DNA from: Flavobacteria bacterium RIFCSPLOWO2_12_FULL_31_7
Lineage (GTDB): Bacteria; Bacteroidota; Bacteroidia; Flavobacteriales; Flavobacteriaceae
Assembly (NCBI GenBank): GCA_001800945.1
Contig: MGWJ01000032.1
Span: forward strand, 1-8,263
DNA length: 8,263 nucleotides
Reading direction: 5' to 3'
The translations under genes and the position numbers were made by a program. Positions 6,518 to 8,263 of this stretch are shown in pieces. The notes beneath the pieces are model-generated. The model was given only the letters and a program-made list of their open reading frames with translations, made no database searches and was not told the origin of the DNA. How positions within the stretch are numbered: position 1 is the first letter of the stretch; the number at the start of each line of letters is the position of its first letter.

Positions 6518-7174
6518 ATGAAGACAGTAGCATCAGTAGTTGAAAAATATTTAAAAACAAAGCCTTTTTTATTGAGTTCTTTATCGGAAGGAATCATAAA
6601 TTTAACTTCATTAGCAAGAATAATCATGCCTGAAATTGAATTGCATTTAGGTAAAGATATCAAGCAAGGTGCGGTTGTTATGGCTTTAAAAAGGATTTCT
6701 GAAGAATTGGATTTCAAAATTAGTCATCGAGTTGCTAAAGTGTTGCAAAACTTGGGTGAGATTACTGTTCGATCTTCATTAACGGATTATACTTATGAAA
6801 TTTCCGATACTTTGTTAGAAAACCAATCTAAATTAATGTTCGAAATTAAAACCAGCAAAAATGTTTTTTATACCTCTTCTCGTGGTGTAAGTGAAACAAA
6901 TATTGTGGTAAGTTCTGAAGTAAATTCAATTGTTGAAGAATGTATGAAGTCTGAAAAATTATTAAGTAAGAACGAAAATTTATCTTCAATCACTGTAAAA
7001 TTGCCTCATGAAAACGTTTCGGTTCCGGGTGTATACTATTATATTTTTCAATCGTTAGCTTGGGAAGGAATTACGATTGATGAAGTAATTTCAACTAGTA
7101 ATGAATTTACAATTATCGTAAATGAGAATCAAATTGATATTGCTTTTAGTGTGATAAAAGACTTGAAAAAATAA
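6518..7174 (+). CDS. ACT-domain protein without an aspartokinase catalytic domain
   Basis: The 218-residue protein has a C-terminal segment (about 158-216) that reads as an aspartokinase-type ACT domain: VPGVYYYIFQSLAWEGITIDEV, then TSNEFTIIVNENQIDIAFSVI. This is the pattern of a PGV-start helix, the GI-x-I-x-x-V strand and the final S-x-x-E-x-x-x-x-V strand. Residues about 83-145 may be a degenerate first ACT repeat, since aspartokinases carry two. The N-terminal 80 residues are helical in character and could form a small helix-turn-helix-like unit, which is speculation. No kinase domain fits in this length, so an aspartate kinase label would be wrong; a ligand-sensing or regulatory role is inferred from the ACT fold. 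No signal peptide is seen. It has its own -7 box and ends just before the bidirectional terminator. Confidence 0.78.
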   Translation: MKTVASVVEKYLKTKPFLLSSLSEGIINLTSLARIIMPEIELHLGKDIKQGAVVMALKRISEELDFKISHRVAKVLQNLGEITVRSSLTDYTYEISDTLLENQSKLMFEIKTSKNVFYTSSRGVSETNIVVSSEVNSIVEECMKSEKLLSKNENLSSITVKLPHENVSVPGVYYYIFQSLAWEGITIDEVISTSNEFTIIVNENQIDIAFSVIKDLKK

Positions 7175-7188
7175 AAAACCAATAAATT

Positions 7189-7224
7189 AAAAAAGGCTGA
7201 TAAAAATTTTTATCAGCCTTTTTT
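7189..7224. terminator. Bidirectional rho-independent terminator
   Basis: The 36 bases form a perfect palindrome centred between 7206 and 7207. The core AAGGCTGATAAAAA pairs with TTTTTATCAGCCTT, with A-runs on one side and T-runs on the other, so a U-tract follows the hairpin on both strands. It lies 14 bases after the stop of the plus-strand ACT-domain gene and 11 bases from the stop of the minus-strand accC, and so can end both convergent transcripts. Confidence 0.93.
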
Positions 7225-7235
7225 GTATCTATTAT

Positions 7236-8263
7236 TTAATCTTCTTTTTTAGCATCCATTACCCAAGTATCCATAAAGGCAGTAGTGTAATTTCCAGCAA
7301 CATAATCCGGATGATCCATTAATTGTCTGTGGAAAGGAATGGTAGTTTTAATTCCTTCAATGTAAAACTCATCTAAAGCACGTTTCATTTTATTGATAGC
7401 TTCTTGTCTAGTTTGCGCAGTTGTAATTAACTTCGCAATCATAGAGTCGTAATTTGGTGGAATAGTATAACCTGCGTAAACGTGAGTGTCTAAACGAACT
7501 CCGTGTCCACCTGGCGAATGTAAAACGGTAATTTTTCCTGGTGAAGGTCTGAAATCGTTGTAAGGATCTTCAGCATTAATACGACATTCGATAGAGTGTA
7601 ATTGTGGTAAATAGTTTTTTCCAGAAATTGGAATACCTGCTGCCACCATAATTTGTTCACGAATTAAATCGTAATCAATTACTTGTTCTGTAATTGGGTG
7701 TTCTACTTGGATACGAGTGTTCATTTCCATAAAGTAGAAATTTCTATGTTTGTCTACTAAAAACTCTACCGTTCCAGCGCCTTCATATTTAATATATTCA
7801 GCGGCTTTTACAGCGGCTAATCCCATTTTATCACGAAGTTCATCCGTCATGAATGGAGAAGGTGTTTCTTCAGTTAATTTTTGGTGACGTCTTTGCACGG
7901 AACAATCTCTTTCAGAAAGGTGACAAGCTTTACCAAATGAATCTCCAACAACTTGAATTTCAATATGTCTTGGTTCTTCAATTAGTTTTTCCATGTACAT
8001 TCCATCATTACCAAAAGCTGCAGCTGCTTCTTGACGAGCACTTTCCCAAGCTTTTAATAAGTCTTCTTCTTTCCAGATGGCACGCATTCCTTTTCCACCA
8101 CCACCGGCAGTAGCTTTCATCATAACCGGATATCCAATTTCTTTGGCTACTTTTTTAGCTTGTTCGAAATCTTCAAGAATACCTTCAGAACCTGGAACAC
8201 AAGGAACACCAGCTTCTATCATGGTTGATTTAGCAGTTGCTTTATCTCCCATTTTTTCAATCA
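7236..8263 (-). CDS. accC: Acetyl-CoA carboxylase, biotin carboxylase subunit (partial, start beyond window)
   Basis: Biotin carboxylase uses ATP and bicarbonate to carboxylate biotin on the carrier protein AccB, the first half-reaction of acetyl-CoA carboxylase in fatty-acid synthesis. The C-terminal 342 or so residues are here. The frame stays open to the right edge, and MGDKATAKSTM (ATG at 8252) is internal: full-length AccC has about 110 more residues upstream with the N-terminal Rossmann-like domain. Counting from that Met, the ATP-grasp glycine loop GGGGKGMRAIW is at 50-60, ERDCSVQRRHQK at 114-125 and EMNTRIQVEH at 176-185. The biotin carboxylase C-terminal domain follows (RPSPGKI, then GVRLDTH and YDSMIAKL). 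All visible motifs are intact. accB usually lies upstream and would be expected just outside the window. It converges on the ACT-domain gene across a shared terminator. Confidence 0.95.
   Translation of the reverse strand, partial: IEKMGDKATAKSTMIEAGVPCVPGSEGILEDFEQAKKVAKEIGYPVMMKATAGGGGKGMRAIWKEEDLLKAWESARQEAAAAFGNDGMYMEKLIEEPRHIEIQVVGDSFGKACHLSERDCSVQRRHQKLTEETPSPFMTDELRDKMGLAAVKAAEYIKYEGAGTVEFLVDKHRNFYFMEMNTRIQVEHPITEQVIDYDLIREQIMVAAGIPISGKNYLPQLHSIECRINAEDPYNDFRPSPGKITVLHSPGGHGVRLDTHVYAGYTIPPNYDSMIAKLITTAQTRQEAINKMKRALDEFYIEGIKTTIPFHRQLMDHPDYVAGNYTTAFMDTWVMDAKKED

Noticed and set aside
6385..6717. Minus-strand open frame of 110 codons across the yraN end and ACT-gene start
   Set aside because: It overlaps two well-supported genes and the -7 box and has no recognisable protein features.
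7853..8113. Plus-strand open frame of 86 codons inside accC
   Set aside because: It is antisense to the conserved ATP-grasp motifs of biotin carboxylase, so it is a shadow frame.

Overview
The window looks like ordinary chromosome from a Flavobacterium-like member of the Bacteroidota. It is AT-rich, and seven of the eight genes end in TAA (one in TAG). Clear Shine-Dalgarno sequences are absent. Upstream regions carry TAnnTTTG boxes of the Bacteroidota -7 type, and signal peptides end in the Ser/Ala-Gln style common in this phylum. No phage, transposon, CRISPR or RNA gene is visible.

Left block, minus strand, 6-4838, probably one operon read right to left: metG (methionyl-tRNA synthetase), an unrecognised exported protein of 477 aa, a HAD-family hydrolase and a chloramphenicol-acetyltransferase-like protein. 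Gaps between these genes are 22, 3 and 8 bases. A 255-base divergent intergenic region (4839-5093) holds two imperfect inverted repeats and candidate promoters facing both ways.

Middle block, plus strand, 5094-7174: an LD-carboxypeptidase (S66 family) with a probable signal peptide, a YraN/UPF0102 nuclease-like protein, and an ACT-domain protein preceded by its own -7 box. A perfect 36-base palindrome at 7189-7224 acts as a bidirectional terminator between this block and the convergent accC (biotin carboxylase). The start of accC lies beyond the right edge.

The main anomaly is in metG. Codon 297, where the family has the conserved Gly of the F-I-G-K-D motif, is TGA. The frame is otherwise intact on both sides, and the residues after the stop are exactly those expected of MetRS. 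One G-to-T change (GGA to TGA) explains it. Because MetRS is essential, the choices are a sequence error, a real nonsense mutation tolerated through a second metG, suppression or reassembled fragments, or recoding. Error or point mutation is the most likely. No new multi-gene system is apparent; the rest of the window is housekeeping and conserved hypothetical genes.
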